Origin: Arctopsyche grandis
Taxonomy: Eukaryota > Arthropoda > Insecta > Trichoptera > Hydropsychidae
NCBI RefSeq assembly: GCF_051622035.1
Contig: NC_135366.1
Location: 191,001-255,000 of the forward strand
DNA: 64,000 nucleotides
Reading direction: 5' to 3'
The notes under the pieces are model-generated. The model was not told the DNA's origin and ran no database searches. It saw only the letters and a list, made by a program, of their open reading frames with translations. The position numbers and the translations under genes are program-made. Positions 31,801-41,204 of the stretch are shown here, piece after piece (position 1 is the first letter of the stretch; each line of letters begins with the position of its first letter).

Positions 31801-34142
31801 CTTTATCCGATCCATTGGTGTTACCGCCAGTATAGACCAACCAAGAGGCCCACCATTCGGCAGAAATTAAATACCAGAATTGTCCCACCGAATATCCGCG
31901 GCGCACTTCACGAGACAGCCAACCCAACACTGCAACGAATAATATATGTAATCAAGTACAATATGTACATACTTGCAGTTTAAGGCGTGCCACATGGTAT
32001 AAAACTAACCTATCTCTTGCTCTTGGTGCTTACATTGAGGTCTCAATCCTAAAACAATATGGCAAACTTGAAAAATGAGTTGTAGAAATGGTGCGATCAA
32101 CGAATTCCCTTTGTTGACGTGCCAAATTAAAAAGTTCTCTTGTGACAGTCCCCATACTTTTTTATCCCCATACGATTCTATCGAAGACATTTCGCTTTCG
32201 TTTCTGTCCAAAGATGAATCTGCGCTCGGAATTATTTCGCACATGTTGCTATTTTGAATCTCAAAATTGTTGTTGCTCTGATCGACGGCGTCTTTCACGT
32301 TCACGTTGGAAACATCCGCAAGCGAGCCGTTACTGCACTTGAATAGAGATTCTTTAGATCGTTTCTTCACGAAATTAACGCTATTTTCTGAAGTCAACAT
32401 ATCTTTGAGCGAATCGAGGATAGCGTCGACCTGAAAAGCTTTGTTCTCATCGAGAGACGACGCGCTGGCATTTTCCGACTCGTTGGCTACAAAACACAGC
32501 GTGTTTATCATATGTAACAATTCCACTTGATTTAATATTCCATCTCGGTCGGCGTCGAAAATTTTGAAACAAACTGAAAATTTCATATAAAAATTAGCAC
32601 GTTAAAATGTAAAATCGCATAAGAAAAAATTCGATAAAACCTTCATACATTTGACACGCTCGCTTATGGGACCCCTACACGCAGCGCTCAATCCGCAACA
32701 AAGTTCTTTGAAATCGACGTGACCGTCTCGGTTTTCGTCCAACGCTAATAAGAGACCTCGTAGAGCGGCTCGAGGTATCGGTGGAGACAGCAAAGGTCCG
32801 AGACACGCCGAGTCTAACTGACCGCTCGAACTAGTACCCAACAATTTCCAAAAGTACTTTTCGAGCGAACAGATATCCTGAAAAAGATCGAGTAAAATTG
32901 TAACAAGGTTCAGCGCACTGCTTGGGTAAACTCGTTTCGAGTAAATGCTTACCCTCTCCTCTAAATGAGTGACACCGGCTAGACTTTGATAAAACGTCGG
33001 CGTTTCGAGATCGGACGTCAGGTTGACGCTGGGTTCGACGAGCAACCAGTTGGAAAACACTGTGGCGCTTTTTCTCATCAAGAGCCAAGATCTGAACGTT
33101 TCGAAATTTATCTTGTCTCCCTGTCCGCCGAACAGAGTCGTAACGGGCACGTGAAGATCGATATCGTTCCGCTGCGACCTCACAGAAATCAGGGAAGATC
33201 TTTCGAGAGTCAGCGCTTCGACAAATTCCGATTTTAAGATGTAAGTTCCCGCATCGTTGCAGTACAGCGTCCACAAGAACCTTCGATAAATAAGTAAACA
33301 CAACACAATGTTATTTTTACATAAAACAAAAGTAACACTAAATAAATACTTTTATTTTATTATAACGTAAAATAAATACGAAAATATCATTTTCAGCATA
33401 CAAGAGTAACATATTAAAATGAGAGCAAATATTACGTAGAGATTATAATGGAGTCTCGTTTCGTGAAATTCTAGAAGAGATAAGATAACAATTTGCTTAG
33501 ATAGGCGCGTTATTTTAATATTTATAATTGTTCAACGGGATTTTATTCAAGACGCATTCAAATTACACGAGAATCGACAATATTATGAGAAAAAAATAAA
33601 TAAATGACTGACTGACTCCATTGGGCGATAGCATTTTTCGTTAATATGTATAGACAAAGGGAAAGTACGAAAACGAGAATAAAGGAATGCAAAACGACAG
33701 ACCTGATTCTCTCGTCCTGCGTGCCTTTGGTGAGCAGCACGAGTCCGCAGAGCAGTTCTCGGAAGGGGAGGCCTCGGCGAGAGCCCCCGCAGGCCGTGAA
33801 TAGTCGTTCAGCCAAGGCGAGGGGCGCCGCCCCCGCCAACACGTGATTGCCGAAGGCGGAGGCCGAGAGCGAGACTGCGCCCCCGGAGCCTCCGCCACTC
33901 GCCCTTCGAAACGCCTCTCGCAGTCGCCGCACTTCCGCATCGGAAACTGAAAAGAGTACACCGACATGTAGTACAGGTGATGGGTGATGGGTGGTAGGTG
34001 GTAGGTGGTAGGTGGTGAGTGGTAGGTGACAGGTGACAGGTGACAGGTGACAGGTGACAGGTGAGTGGAGTGGAGAGCATCTACCTCTGCGCAGAGCATC
34101 TTCGTAGGAGAGAAAGCCGGGCCGCGACTCTCGCCCGCCCAT
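25878..34142 (-). CDS. USP32: Ubiquitin carboxyl-terminal hydrolase 32
   Basis: I could join 23 exons on the - strand, frame kept throughout (5370 nt, 1789 residues): 34142-34085, 33946-33703, 33280-32953, 32877-32649, 32573-32010, 31929-31702, 31615-31467, 31377-31237, 31139-31049, 30645-30488, 30402-30179, 30108-29973, 29899-29774, 29702-29499, 29416-29227, 29145-28867, 28790-28744, 28230-27680, 27597-27443, 27367-27072, 27005-26820, 26743-26273, 26192-25878. USP32 is a membrane-associated deubiquitinase. It starts MGGRESRPGFLSYEDALRR, like human MGAKESRIGFLSYEEALRR. EF-hand loops are DENRDGHVDFKE (~257-268) and DADRDGILNQVE (~293-304), then a DUSP region and a ubiquitin-like segment (LLIEVRNKDLTWPEEM). 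The catalytic Cys is in GLQNLGNTCFMN (~C842) and the His in GGHYVSYA (~H1695). The C-terminus CTIS is a CaaX-type prenylation motif, as in human CVLQ. Confidence 0.95.
30807..30905 (+). repeat. Short interspersed repeat (~110 bp family), copy 2, in a USP32 intron
   Basis: Shares GGATTATTTCGCACA, GCGATCGCGCACACGACAAT and ATCTGGCACTAGAGTTCTCG with copies at about 9008, 34660 and 35793. It lies in the intron between 31049 and 30645. Confidence 0.6.
33985..34072. repeat. Short tandem repeats filling USP32 intron 1
   Basis: About six AGGTGAC units (34023-34066) preceded by GGTGATG and GTAGGTG units make up most of this 138-bp intron. It is a locally expanded simple repeat. Confidence 0.85.
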
Positions 34143-34261
34143 CGCCACCCATCAGAGGAAACCCAAACGCGAAGAAGAAAGAAAGAAAGAAATGGACGAG
34201 TTCTCGTTCGCTGTCACAACACTCCGCCTCCCCTCCCGCACGTCACAATTCATTCGACGAC

Positions 34262-34352
34262 TCGTCGCTTTGTTCGCTCACTTTGCCCACTTTGCCAGCT
34301 TTGCCAACTTTGCCAAATTTGCCCATTTTGCCCACTTTGTCCGCTTCGCTCT
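34262..34352. repeat. 9-bp tandem repeat (CTTTGCCCA-type) upstream of USP32
   Basis: About nine degenerate units of CTTTGCCNA lie ~120-210 bp upstream of the USP32 start codon, in its likely promoter or 5' UTR. Frames through it read FAHFAHFASFANFA and are not credible as protein. Confidence 0.8.
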
Positions 34353-34659
34353 CGAACCGCTCTCTTCGTTTCCATGATCGTTGCGCACTTGTATTCAATC
34401 TAAGGTGACCATTTATTTTTAGATGTAAAACCAGGACAAAAAAAAAATATTTCTAAAAAACAACATTCTTCGAATCAATTTTAAATCATTTACCGTTTGA
34501 GTTAGTACTTTGAGATAAAATTAAGATAGAAAACCAATCCTTATAAACGTGGTGAAATAAAATACTGTCCTATTAAACTTCTAATATAACCCCGGAAAAA
34601 ATATATATTTTTGGGTTCGGTAATTATTCCACAAAAAGCGATCTCGCACAAGTTAGTAA

Positions 34660-34822
34660 ATTCTCGGAAAATCTGGCACCCAAAACTCCATCAATCGAAA
34701 GCTACCCACTCGAAATATTGTACTAATGAGAACTCGAGTGCCAGATATTCCGTATTCGCGATTTTTGTTGCAGCGATTGACGTGCGCACGATCGCAATTT
34801 GCGCAATAATCCGTTTACCACA
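34660..34822 (-). repeat. Short interspersed repeat (~110 bp family), copy 3
   Basis: The best-preserved long copy. Blocks AATCTGGCAC, GAGTGCCAGATATTCCGTA, CGCGATTTTTGTTGCAGCG and GCGCAATAATCCGTTTACC are shared with the other copies. Confidence 0.65.
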
Positions 34823-35792
34823 TTTTTGATTTGTAAAATTTGCTAGATAGTTAATCATAAGTATTTAAAAAAAATAAAAATCATAATCAATAAGAAAAAC
34901 ATCTGAATATTGATTCCAATACTCACTTTTAGCACAGCAATACTAGATTTTGAGTTATAGACTACAAAAAATCTCATAAACGAAAGCAAACCAACAAAAA
35001 TCATTGCAATATTCAAATTAAGTAAAGATTGATTTAACTCCGCTCTGGTAATTTAAAAACGTGATTTTTTGTTGCACAGTGCTATTAAAAACGAACAAAA
35101 AAATCATGGACGTACATTTATGAAAAAATGATTTCATTTTGTTAAATGCCCTTATAAAATTCTACACGAGACTGGTTAAGATGTATCATTGGACCACGTA
35201 TGTATCGTTAATTGAACAAAAAAGTCTTTCGGCAAGTGCAATAAACGGAAACAGTGTTCAATTAATTTTCAAATATTTTTGTAGGAGATATCATTTTACT
35301 GGAGAATTTGTATATTTTAATCCATGTATTAGATACTATTGGTTAAGAAAGTGTAATATGTATATCTCACGACTTAGCAAGCCAGATACCCAAAAAACCA
35401 GTACTGTACTGGTGAAATCAGTAAGAATGCTCGGCGATACAAAATTACAAAAACCATCAAACATTAAACAAACCCAAATCATATATTTATGTGTGTGTGT
35501 AGTTTATTTATTGTATTGTGTTGTTGTTATAATCGCGTTAGCGTGATCTTTGTTGTTGTTTTTCGCCGAATGTCAATTTTTTACAGGGCTTTTATGTACA
35601 ATTTTAGTGAATACACATTGGTCTGGATACCTCTCACTTCGTATCCTTGCATCTCTACATGTGCATTCGAATTCATGAGACTACTACAGACCTTTGCCTT
35701 TCAATTTCGTCACGTTGAATTTGCTGCTGTCGTTTTAAGTTTTCGTCGCGGTTATTTTTCCAGCCCACGTGAAAGGATGAAGCAAATTGTGT

Positions 35793-35880
35793 AGGGTAAA
35801 CGGACTATTGCGCAAATTCACTCAAATATCGATCACGGAATATCTCGAGTTCTCGTTAGTACAATATTTCACGTGGATGC
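35793..35880 (+). repeat. Short interspersed repeat (~110 bp family), copy 4
   Basis: Inverted relative to copy 3 and lacking its central part: GGGTAAACGGACTATTGCGC, then GGAATATCTCGAGTTCTCG and TTAGTACAATATTTC. Confidence 0.6.
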
Positions 35881-36077
35881 CTTTCGATTGATGCAGTTTT
35901 GGGTGCTGGATGTTCCGTGATCGAGATGTTAGTAACGTGGTGAGATCGCTTTTTGTGTAGGTATGCCGGTGAAAAGACGCCTGGGGCCAAATTGGCAATT
36001 CGCCGTTTCAGTGGCGCTAGTGTAGAGAGTGTTTTCGTGTGAGGAGATCGCAGTGTTGGTGTGCAGCAGCAGCCGAG

Positions 36078-36551
36078 ATGATCGCCACTCTGTACCGCGC
36101 GGTTTTGCGAAGAACCTCGACGTTCGCGCTGGTGGCCGTCGGAGGCGCCTTCATCTTCGAGAGGACCTTCGATTTGATGGCCGACACGCTTTACGAAAAC
36201 GTCAACCGAGGGGTAAGCGTCAACCAAACGCTGCGTTGCGTTGCGTTGCGTAACTGCCCACTGCCGACTGTCAAAATTCCTACAATTCAATTCAATATAA
36301 TTTAATATCCTGCATTTTGGTATTCACCTGTTTATGACATCATATGTATTCATTTGATAATCCCTCCCATTGTAAATATACCTATTTACATGATGGTCAA
36401 TGTGAAATCAATTGCGTATAATGTCGATTGTAGATTGTTACTATTGTATTCGTGCGACTAGTAGTACGGTCGCACTGGTCGAACAGATCAATAACGCATT
36501 CATATTGTTTTTCAGAAACTGTGGGATGACATCAAACACAAATATGAATAA
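36078..36551 (+). CDS. UQCR10: Cytochrome b-c1 complex subunit 9 (UQCR10 / oxen)
   Basis: Two exons: 36078-36212 and 36516-36551 (171 nt, 56 residues). This single-pass inner-membrane subunit of respiratory complex III sits near cytochrome c1 and the Rieske protein. The sequence contains RRTSTFALVAVGGAFIFERT, the conserved family core, and ends KLWDDIKHKYE. Drosophila ox is the same size and ends KLWKDIKGKYE. The exon junction after NVNRG is GT-AG, phase 0. ATG 36078 is the start that gives the family N-terminus. An AATAAA polyadenylation signal lies near 36658, about 105 bp past the stop. Confidence 0.95.
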
Positions 36552-36679
36552 TAATCGGCTGAATCGCCAAAAGACGTGTCCAGTACCAACCAGCCTCCAA
36601 CATCACACTCGGAACATTTTATTGTCTTCAATTTAAGTTATGTAAATTATATTAGATCAATAAACACAAATGTATAGCT

Positions 36680-37740
36680 CGCGCTCGTTTCATTTGTCTC
36701 ATTATTTAAAAGAAAGAATTATGGTGAGCAGGGGCGGCTTGTCCATAGGAACTGTGGAACTGCAGCACCCCAACCTCCCAAATAAGAGTTTATTTCGGGA
36801 TATATTTAAAATCGATCCTAATATGTGCAATTATTGAAAGATTGAAATGTGAATTGAAATGGAAGATGTACGTTTAAGATAATTGAAAGAACTGTCAATC
36901 TGTCTTCATTCATAGTATAATATATCTAAAATAAATTATTCTATTTAATGAAGAAAAGCACCGTTCCAGTTCTGATGTTAACCTTGGAATCGTAAGAGTT
37001 ACCTTAATAAGTTTTGATAATTCACAAATAAAATTTAATAAATTTATTAAAACTTTTTTTAAATTTTTCTAGCATTGGATATGCTTTCACTTCTTGACTA
37101 GGTATTTTTTTAAGAGAAGAATTTTCCGATAACTAAATGACTTATAAAAGTGCATCTTTTCTTCATATCGATACAATAGAATTGCATACGCTTTTAGCTT
37201 CTGACATTTGAATATTTTCATTGGCATCAATAAAATTTTTAATTTTCAATATGACCAGATTGTACGTTCATTCATTGTGATAAATAAGATAATTACTGAG
37301 TAAGGGAAGATCCATAAACGCAAAGTAAATAAATATTATCGTGTATAAGTGTCAAAATAGGCCGGCAAACGGCAATTGTCCAAGTGAAACTTGACGAAAT
37401 AAAGTGCCTGTTTACTTTACCTGGCTTACTTTAACGAGATCGTAATTGACTCATTTTCTAAAGAAAAAAATTTGGAGAATTTTTTTATTTATTTTTCGCT
37501 ATATTTACAATCTGTTTATTTAAAACATTAAGTAAATTTTTATTTTTCGGTTTAATTTGGATCAATTTTATCCAATGGTTATCCGTCCAATTTAGGTTTT
37601 TTTTAGTAAAATGGTGGGTATTTACATAAATAGTATTTATTAAACGTAAATGAAATATTTCTACATATACATATGCTATTTTATTTCTACAACGAAATGG
37701 AGAATAATATGGGAGAAAAGTTGAAGAGAATGTACGTCTG
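36680..37740. other. AT-rich intergenic DNA
   Basis: Lies between the ends of two convergent genes (UQCR10 and MRPL18). No coding feature or recognised repeat apart from poly-T/A tracts. Confidence 0.45.
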
Positions 37741-38334
37741 TCAATTTGTTTCGTGAACCAGCCAAGGCTTTTCATTCCTCGTCATCTTCAGTGGATGTTC
37801 TTTCTTGATCTGTTTTTCCTCTTTTAGGCGCACTCCGCCGTTTTCCAGATGCTGCAAGAATTTTTCTACCTTGCCACCCGCAATGGGTTTAATGTCGCAT
37901 CTCATTTCGATTATTCCAAACTGTAAGCATCTTCGCGCTAAAATTCTCCCCAGGTTAATGTGAGCGCAGGTGTCCGCATATCTGTAGAGTTGTTTCTTGA
38001 TGGCCCATTCCGCCGTACTCGCTTCGATGACCGGTCCGTTTTCAAAGTGCACAACCTTCGCGAGAATATGTTTTCCCGAAGCTTCGAGTACCAGCCTGAA
38101 ATGAACAAGAACACGTAGAGTGAAAACGGGAAATCATTCACGGTGTGATATACTCGGTATGGTAACTACATACTTGTGCCAGAAACTCCTTCCTCTCTCG
38201 TCCAGGTGATAGCCGTCGGGTCTGTAACCGATACGCAGCTTCTCCAAATTTCGAGGGTTCCTGTTGAACACGACGGGGGCCACGGAGACGGCGGGACTCG
38301 CAGAAGCCGCGGACGACAAGCAGCGACGCAGCAT
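37741..38334 (-). CDS. MRPL18: Mitochondrial large ribosomal subunit protein uL18m (MRPL18)
   Basis: Two exons on the - strand: 38334-38174 and 38095-37741 (516 nt, 171 residues). It belongs to the uL18 family, which binds 5S rRNA in other ribosomes and occupies the central protuberance of the mitoribosome. The N-terminal ~25 residues (MLRRCLSSAASASPAVSVAP) look like a mitochondrial presequence. Then NRNPRNLEKLRIGYRPDGY, FWHKLVLEASGKHILAKVVH, STAEWAIKKQLYRYADTCAH and GRILARRCLQFGI follow the family pattern. The exon joint falls inside a lysine codon (FWHK) and is GT-AG. Confidence 0.93.
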
Positions 38335-38339
38335 TTCGC

Positions 38340-38950
38340 TCGCTTCTCCCCGAACCCTGGCTTATTCTAGGTTATGTCTGATCGGCCACAATTGACGTTT
38401 CCCACGGCCGTAACCTGTCGGATGTCGCCCTACATCAAAAATAGCGTTTATCATTTTTGGCATTTTGCGATAGATGGTTCACTGGTCGGGCTCACGTTTC
38501 ACACCCAAAAACCAATGATCTCGATGATCTCAAGTGAAAAAGTCAATTATGGCTCATATTTGATGCTATATATTTCGTGTTAGCTGTATATATGTACATA
38601 CATATAAAGAAATTGCAATGAGACGTTTAGTTGCTAAATCCACGACGTCAGCGAATAAATTAATATACAAATAAATTTAAACAAAATAAAACTATTCAAA
38701 TACATTTAATAAAATGTTTACTATTAGATTGGCCATGTTTAAGCGGTTTATATTACAAATACCGAGCGAAGCCGGGTAAAAACACTATTAAGTAATAAAT
38801 AGAAAGATAATTGAATAATGTAATAAGCCGAGCAAATGTCGTAAATATGTTCGCGACACGCTCTCTGAAATATCGATGATATCCACCCAAGGCAATTTGA
38901 TGGGTACTGCCAGAATTATGGAGGGGCGTGTGGCTCGCCAAAGATTTCAG
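38340..38950. other. AT-rich spacer upstream of MRPL18
   Basis: The first ~100 bp probably hold the MRPL18 promoter. The rest is AT-rich without a recognised feature. Confidence 0.4.
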
Positions 38951-38954
38951 ATTA

Positions 38955-39060
38955 CGGCCTTGGAAAACAAGAAATAGCGTTGGAACACGCTGTATTTGAT
39001 AGCTCCATCAAATACCGTGGTAGATACCTTTAGTGTTAACCAGAGCGGCTCGTGAAAATT
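38955..39060. repeat. Palindromic foldback repeat, copy 1
   Basis: Reads CTTGGAAAACAAGAAATAGCGTT, then TATTTGATAGCTCCATCAAATAC and a TAGATACC..TAGTGTTAAC end. It is a diverged relative of the copy at 39285-39375. Confidence 0.6.
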
Positions 39061-39129
39061 CATAGTGGTGGGGCTGCAGAGATAAATCAGGCTGTAGTAG
39101 CTTGTTAACCAAACCAGTGATCGAATGAA

Positions 39130-39251
39130 AACAAAAATTGCATGCATATGTACTATACTGGGAGGTCTGCAGCCCGCAGCCTATGTAAACGACAAAAATA
39201 GCATGCATTTGTACTGTGCTGGGGGGACTGCAGCCCTACAGCCCATATGGA
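39130..39251. repeat. Two-copy tandem duplication (~61 bp)
   Basis: The two units begin AAAAATTGCATGCATATGTACT and AAAAATAGCATGCATTTGTACT and each continue with CTGCAGCCC, showing ~80% similarity by eye. They sit between two foldback repeats. Confidence 0.6.
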
Positions 39252-39284
39252 CAAGCTACCACTGGTGTTAACGCTGCCTATCCG

Positions 39285-39375
39285 GTCTTGGAAAACAAGA
39301 AATAGCGTTCGAACACGCGGTATTTGATAGATCTATCAAATACCGCGGTAGATACCTCTAGTGTTAACGCTGCCA
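39285..39375. repeat. Foldback repeat with a perfect 32-bp palindrome
   Basis: The stretch 39316-39347 equals its own reverse complement (CGCGGTATTTGATAGA centred on AGATCT). It is flanked by CTTGGAAAACAAGAAATAGCG on the left and TAGTGTTAACGCTGCC on the right; the latter block also occurs just upstream, at about 39259. Confidence 0.75.
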
Positions 39376-39582
39376 ATGATTGCAAACCACTCGGCTGCAT
39401 GCTCATTTCGATTGAATTTTAACTGTTTGAATTTCAGTATGTACGAAAGACGACATTTCGATGTACATTGATGATTGGCAATTCTTAAAACTGAGTTGGA
39501 TCTTTCTGGCAAGTTTAAAATGGCAAAAGCCGAGACAAAAATATGAAATGAGCATGCGGCCGCTTGGTTTGCAATCGTTTGT
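39375..39582. mobile_element. MITE-like element, second copy
   Basis: Ends AATGATTGCAAACCACTCGG and its reverse complement at the right end (CGCTTGGTTTGCAATCGTT). The interior (TGTACGAAAGACGA, GATGATTGGCAATTCTTAAA, GTTGGATCTTTCTGGCAAG) matches the copy at 8686-8929. Confidence 0.75.
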
Positions 39583-39599
39583 AGCGCAGGGGGGTGCCA

Positions 39600-39815
39600 G
39601 ATGTTTCGTGATCGAGATTTTAGTGACTTGATAAATTTGACGAGGAATCGTTTCAACAATGAAATCAGATTAATTGGCAAATACAGAAGTACTTTTGAAT
39701 AAATTGTTTTCGATCGAGGTTAGCCCAGAGTTCGAACATGGGGACCTCTCGGTGCATGAACGCAACCACCGAGCTATACTTCGTTCTCGCCGTCACTTGC
39801 CTCTATATATATGAA
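39600..39815 (-). mobile_element. tRNA-derived SINE
   Basis: On the - strand the head contains a box-A-like TAGCTCGGTGG (39764-39774 region) and, ~35 bp on, a box-B-like GTTCGAACTC. These are followed by AACCTCGATCGAAAA, TTTGCCAATTAATCTGATTT and CATTGTTGAAACGATTCC. The same body occurs in the SINE at 63343-63620. It has no tRNA fold of its own beyond the promoter boxes. Confidence 0.65.
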
Positions 39816-39857
39816 AATGATGTTTATTTGTCGTTGAACGATAGCTTCAGGAGCTGT

Positions 39858-40251
39858 AATGTGTGTATATGTATGGGTGACCAGTGGCTGTGTGTGTGTC
39901 GTCGTCTCTCGTTCAGCTCGCTCTGGAGCACGTGCTGGAACAGGACGGGGTGGGGAATTAGACACGTCAAGTCGGTTTTATCCTCGTTTATTAAGGAGTA
40001 GATGGCGAGCCGGGGAGTTTCTCGGCGCCTGTGCCCTTTTATGGCGGGGGCTGTGGATGAGTACGCTGGCTGGTCAGGCAAGGTAGACCAGCCACGCCAA
40101 GACCGTCTCGGCCGGCGGATGGCGAGCGTCTGAGAGCTCGCCGTGTTCGAGGCTTGGGTCGAACACGTGGTCGAGTATAGTCGGTAGACATAGTCGATGA
40201 GGCACGACTATGGAAGAAGCCATACTCCTTCTATTATGGAGGGCTTCTATG
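39858..40251 (-). mobile_element. Candidate LTR-like sequence
   Basis: On the - strand a CATAAAAGGGC TATA-like motif is followed ~55 bp later by AATAAACGAGG, the order expected of U3-R in an LTR, and the region ends ACATTACA. The other end is unclear because a separate solo LTR was inserted at 40256. No target duplication or internal region was found, so this is tentative. Confidence 0.3.
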
Positions 40252-40255
40252 ATGC

Positions 40256-40740
40256 TGTAGGCGGGGTAGGATGTGTTGACCGTATCCCAGCCTAACGAAA
40301 CACTGTTGTGCTTGTTTTAATAAAGTTTTATTGTTTGCCTAAATATTGTACAAAGGTATTATATTTGGGCAAAAGTATGTCGTTCAGCGGTCTCTGGATA
40401 TGGTAGAGTGTCGCTGGCTCGGCATTCGGCTATGTTCAGAAGGTCTCTGGATGCGGCAGTGTGTTGCTGGCTCGTTCGTTCGGTTATGTTCAGAAGGTCT
40501 CTGGATACGGCAGTGTGTTGCTGGCTCGTTCGGCTGGTTGATCTTCCAAGTCCGCGTAGTGTAGTGGTGGCAGGTCAGGAGCTGGATGTCGACTGGTCTG
40601 CTGCTGTGTGTCGACGCTTGCTGCTGTGGGTCGACTGGTCTGGTGCTGTGTGTCGACGCTTGATGCTGTGGGTCGACTGGTTTTGGGAATGTATTCTGCG
40701 TCGCAGTAAATGTTTTGATGAATGTGACGAGATTCCCACA
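40256..40740 (-). mobile_element. Solo LTR (485 bp) related to the 4368-8013 element, TSD ATGC
   Basis: Starts TGTAGGCGGGGTAGGATG and ends GAGATTCCCACA, with ATGC on both flanks (40252-40255 and 40741-40744). It shares the GACCGTATCCC...GCCTAACGAAACACTGTTGTG block and the downstream GTCGACGCTTG region with the 915-bp LTRs, but carries only one copy of the TGTAGGCGGG start and is much shorter. Solo-LTR fossil. Confidence 0.85.
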
Positions 40741-40744
40741 ATGC

Positions 40745-41204
40745 CAATGAGCGCTCGCCGTGATCGCTTGGGTGGATCACGGGGCCAGCCTGCCTTGGTT
40801 CGAGGCCGGCTTTTACGAGAATCTAGCACGACTGACAGATGATCAGAGCAAAAGAGAGAAAACAAAAGCCGAAGCCGTAAGAGGACAACTAACGGCCATG
40901 AGGGTTTTTGGCTCGGACAGTCGTCATCCCTTTCATGCCCGGTGGCGTCGATCGAAGACATTAGTGTTGATCGAGGGTGGCGAGCAGGGTGTGCGGTGTG
41001 CGGCGTGCGGGTTGCTGGTGTTGGTGTGGGTGTGGGGTGTGGAGTGCGTGTGGGTGTGGGTGTGGACAGACGGCGCGTGTAAATAAATAGAGGGGCGTGG
41101 GCGGCGGGAGCGGGAGCGAGAGCGGGGCGCGCATATGCGAGTTGTCGGTGTCTGTGTCTGTGTCTGTGTCGGAATTGCGGAGCGCGGAATCTGCCCTCAC
41201 CCTC
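40745..41204 (+). promoter_or_regulatory. Probable TBC1D10 5' flank and 5' UTR
   Basis: Moderately GC-rich sequence with GTGTGGGTGTGG and TGTCTGTGTCTG simple repeats (near 41000-41070 and 41145-41170) leads into the TBC1D10 start codon. An open frame crosses it without homology. The transcription start cannot be located. Confidence 0.35.

Larger units (their letters stand above)
34380..36050. other. Intergenic DNA between divergent USP32 and UQCR10
   Basis: Contains a hAT-end-like GGTGACCATTTATTTTT...CCAGGACAAAA segment at 34404-34442, two copies of the ~110-bp repeat, and otherwise AT-rich sequence. An open frame at 35139-35546 has no recognisable similarity or coding character. Confidence 0.45.

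Noticed and set aside
32641-32648. Alternative USP32 exon end at 32641
   Set aside because: It would insert residues and break the frame into the next exon; the donor after 32649 restores the conserved ERVKFCFKIFD reading.
35139-35546. 135-codon open frame between USP32 and UQCR10
   Set aside because: No domain, no homology that I recognise, Tyr/Ile/Val-rich composition typical of AT-rich noncoding DNA.
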